From: Bacteroidales bacterium UBA1173
GTDB taxonomy: Bacteria; Bacteroidota; Bacteroidia; Bacteroidales; F082
Length of the DNA stretch: 7,281 bases
Reading direction: 5' to 3'
NCBI GenBank assembly: GCA_002311655.1
Contig: DBYZ01000011.1
Location: forward strand, 115,559 to 122,839
Under the pieces are notes generated by a model, which searched no databases, was not told the origin of the DNA, and was given only the letters and a program-made list of their open reading frames with translations. Numbering within the stretch: the stretch's first letter is position 1; every line of letters begins with the position of its first letter. Positions 5,512 to 7,281 of the stretch are shown in pieces. The position numbers and the translations under genes are program-made.

Positions 5512-7281
5512 TTCTTTTTTCAAAACATTTGCAGGATTCGCTTTAGCGGTGTGCACACTTTGCCAGATGACTGCTATGAATGCCATCAGAAGCACGACGA
5601 GGCCTGAGAGCACGAATATCCACCATGAGAGGCTGATGCGGTGCGAGTAGCCCTCGAGCCAGCGATGCACCACCAACCATGCCACGGGAATGCCTATGAC
5701 GAACGCCACGCCCACCATCTTCATAAACGACAGCACCAGCTCGCGCAACACGCCATTATAGTCGGCGCCGAACACCTTTTTCACCGCCACGCTGCGACGC
5801 TGTTGCTGCATGTAATACGAGCTCATCGCGAACAAGCCGAGACCCGACACCAGCATCGAGAGCAAAGTGAAAATCAGCACTATGCGGAGGATGCGGCTCT
5901 CGTCAACAAAACAATCGTCGATCATCTCCTCGATATAATTGGCGCCAAACAGCTTGCCAGGCATCACTTCGTTCGTCACCTTTTCCAATCTGGCATAAGC
6001 CTCTTTGTGGTCGCCCCTGACCTTCACGAGAATGGTCCATGGCCAGTCTTCATCCCAGTCTTCACCTCTGTTATATATCAAAGCCGACGACTGCTGTGCC
6101 TCCAACGGTCTGATTTTGAAGTCATAATAGATGCCTCCGATTTTGAAAGTCCCATTCTGAGCGGACTCGAACTCCGTTGCCGATTCGTCGATTCCAATCT
6201 CCTTAAATGCGTATTCATTGAGCCAAAATGCAGGATTTGCAAGCTGGTTGTCCTGCTTCACTCGGATGCCGAGGATGTCGAAATAATGCTGGTCGCCCTG
6301 AATCTGCTGGAACGAGACCCAGTTACCGTCGCTAAGCTCCATGGTCCAGTTGTTGGTGCCTTGCAGCGGTATGCCGTCGCCTTGTCCCACATCTTCCACA
6401 AACGGCTCAGCGCGATAGGCTTCAAGCAACGGCCTAATTTCGCCCAGTTGGCCGTAAGCGTTGCCAATCATCAAGATATCTTTGGTGTTATAACCCAGAT
6501 CGGCGGTTATGAGGTTGCGAATCTGCAAGTACATCGTCAGGGCGGCGACGAGCATCACCACTGTGATGACGTTTTGCAGCGTGATGATGATTCGGCTATA
6601 GACCGTCTTAGTCTTCAACCGCAGCGAGCCGCGCACAATCTCGATAGGCTGCGCCTTCTGTATCAGCAAGGCGGGCACGATGCCGGCGATGAAGCCGAGA
6701 ATCACCATCAACGCAATGACAACTAAAATATTAACTAAACTTACTGCTCCGAAAATGGAGATTTGATAATCCAAGACACGTGTTGCCGCCGGTGACAATG
6801 CCTCGGCAAGCAAAATCGCCAGTCCCATCGCCACGGCGCAAAGCAGGGTGCTCTCCCCTATCATCTTCATAAAAATGCCTGTTTTTGTTGCCCCAACGAG
6901 CCTTCTCGTCGCCATCTCCTTGGCACGGAATCCGATGAGAGCTGTGGAGAGGTTCACATAGTTCAAAATCGCGAAGAGCAAGAGCATCAGGCACATGGCG
7001 AGAAGCAGGTTCACAAACGAGCGGTCGCCGAAATTCAACGCTCCCGTCCAGTCGTAGTTGCCGTTGTTGAGGAAATACATGTCGCGCAACGGGATGATGC
7101 GTATCTCGTCATATTTGTGTTTGTAAATCCAGAAATTCTCCTCGCACCAGTTCAAGATGTCGTCGTGACGTGCCATCAAATCGGCACCAGGATAGGTCAT
7201 AACAAAAGTGACACCTGCCGCTGCGTTGCTCATGTATTCGTCATGCGAATGGTTGATTTTTGTTATAATTTCGCCACGGAT
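5509..7281 (-). CDS. ABC transporter permease, fused double MacB/FtsX module (5' end outside window)
   Basis: This is the first visible gene of the cluster and a paralogue of the next two. The frame is open to the window edge, so the Met at 7231-7233 is internal. The 16 codons before it (IRGEIITKINHSHDEY) continue smoothly, and without them the protein would lack TM1 and most of the first periplasmic domain. There are 590 visible residues against about 790 for its neighbours, so roughly 200 are missing. Counting from the window edge: end of the first periplasmic domain 1-88; TM2 about 91-114; coupling segment FRAKEMATRRLVGAT 118-132; TM3 144-162; TM4 182-206; TM5 229-252; second periplasmic domain about 255-460 (GGIYYDFKIRPL is its KDF-type strand); TM6 464-488; second coupling segment RRSVAVKKVFGA 495-506; TM7 518-538; TM8 552-574. 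The tail TAKANPANVLKKE is nearly that of the third permease. The TAA stop lies inside the last heptad repeat. Confidence 0.93.
   Translation of the reverse strand: MRGEIITKINHSHDEYMSNAAAGVTFVMTYPGADLMARHDDILNWCEENFWIYKHKYDEIRIIPLRDMYFLNNGNYDWTGALNFGDRSFVNLLLAMCLMLLLFAILNYVNLSTALIGFRAKEMATRRLVGATKTGIFMKMIGESTLLCAVAMGLAILLAEALSPAATRVLDYQISIFGAVSLVNILVVIALMVILGFIAGIVPALLIQKAQPIEIVRGSLRLKTKTVYSRIIITLQNVITVVMLVAALTMYLQIRNLITADLGYNTKDILMIGNAYGQLGEIRPLLEAYRAEPFVEDVGQGDGIPLQGTNNWTMELSDGNWVSFQQIQGDQHYFDILGIRVKQDNQLANPAFWLNEYAFKEIGIDESATEFESAQNGTFKIGGIYYDFKIRPLEAQQSSALIYNRGEDWDEDWPWTILVKVRGDHKEAYARLEKVTNEVMPGKLFGANYIEEMIDDCFVDESRILRIVLIFTLLSMLVSGLGLFAMSSYYMQQQRRSVAVKKVFGADYNGVLRELVLSFMKMVGVAFVIGIPVAWLVVHRWLEGYSHRISLSWWIFVLSGLVVLLMAFIAVIWQSVHTAKANPANVLKKE

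Noticed and set aside
5641..6726. Plus-strand open frame of 361 codons.
   Set aside because: In-register antisense shadow of the first permease. It is rich in His and Gln, with no start context or recognisable fold.
7231..7233. True start of the first permease at this Met.
   Set aside because: The frame continues upstream to the window edge, and starting here would remove TM1 and most of the first periplasmic domain that both paralogues have.

Overview
The window is one face of a Bacteroidota (probably Bacteroidales) ABC-transporter operon. All coding sequence lies on the minus strand, so transcription runs from high to low coordinates. In that order it holds a 5'-truncated permease (7281-5509), a complete permease of 789 aa (5412-3043), a complete permease of 794 aa (3031-647), and an ATPase cut by the window edge (608-1). 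The lineage call rests on three things: tandem 8-TM MacB/FtsX-type permeases of about 790 aa, Bacteroidota-style permease motifs such as the R-x-K-S-I-N-T-R-K coupling segment, and A/T-rich leaders with no Shine-Dalgarno sequence. It is a judgement from recalled family features, not a database match. G+C is about one half by eye.

The three permeases share one plan: TM helix, extracytoplasmic MacB-type core domain, three TM helices, then the same module again. Each is therefore a fused pair of MacB/FtsX half-permeases. All three end in a similar tail (N-P-x4-L-[KR]-[KT]-E). They are clearly paralogues but have diverged strongly in the periplasmic parts. The single ATPase has every motif expected of the MacB/LolD (type VII, mechanotransmission) class. 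The likely picture is an energised inner-membrane machine that moves or pulls on a substrate in the periplasm, such as a lipoprotein, peptide or toxic compound. The substrate cannot be read from the sequence. No adaptor (HlyD-like), TolC-like channel or two-component regulator is present; if they exist they lie outside the window.

Gaps are small: 96 bp between permeases 1 and 2, 11 bp between permeases 2 and 3, and 38 bp before the ATPase. No recognisable promoter sits inside the cluster, which fits a single transcript. The 96-bp gap is the most unusual stretch. It is built almost entirely of degenerate 7-bp repeats: five units of NNNNTAG on the left and five units of CTANNNN on the right. 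These form two facing arms that can fold into a hairpin and place TAG stop codons in every frame on both strands. No RNA gene, CRISPR array or insertion sequence was seen, and no stretch over 300 bases lacks a gene.
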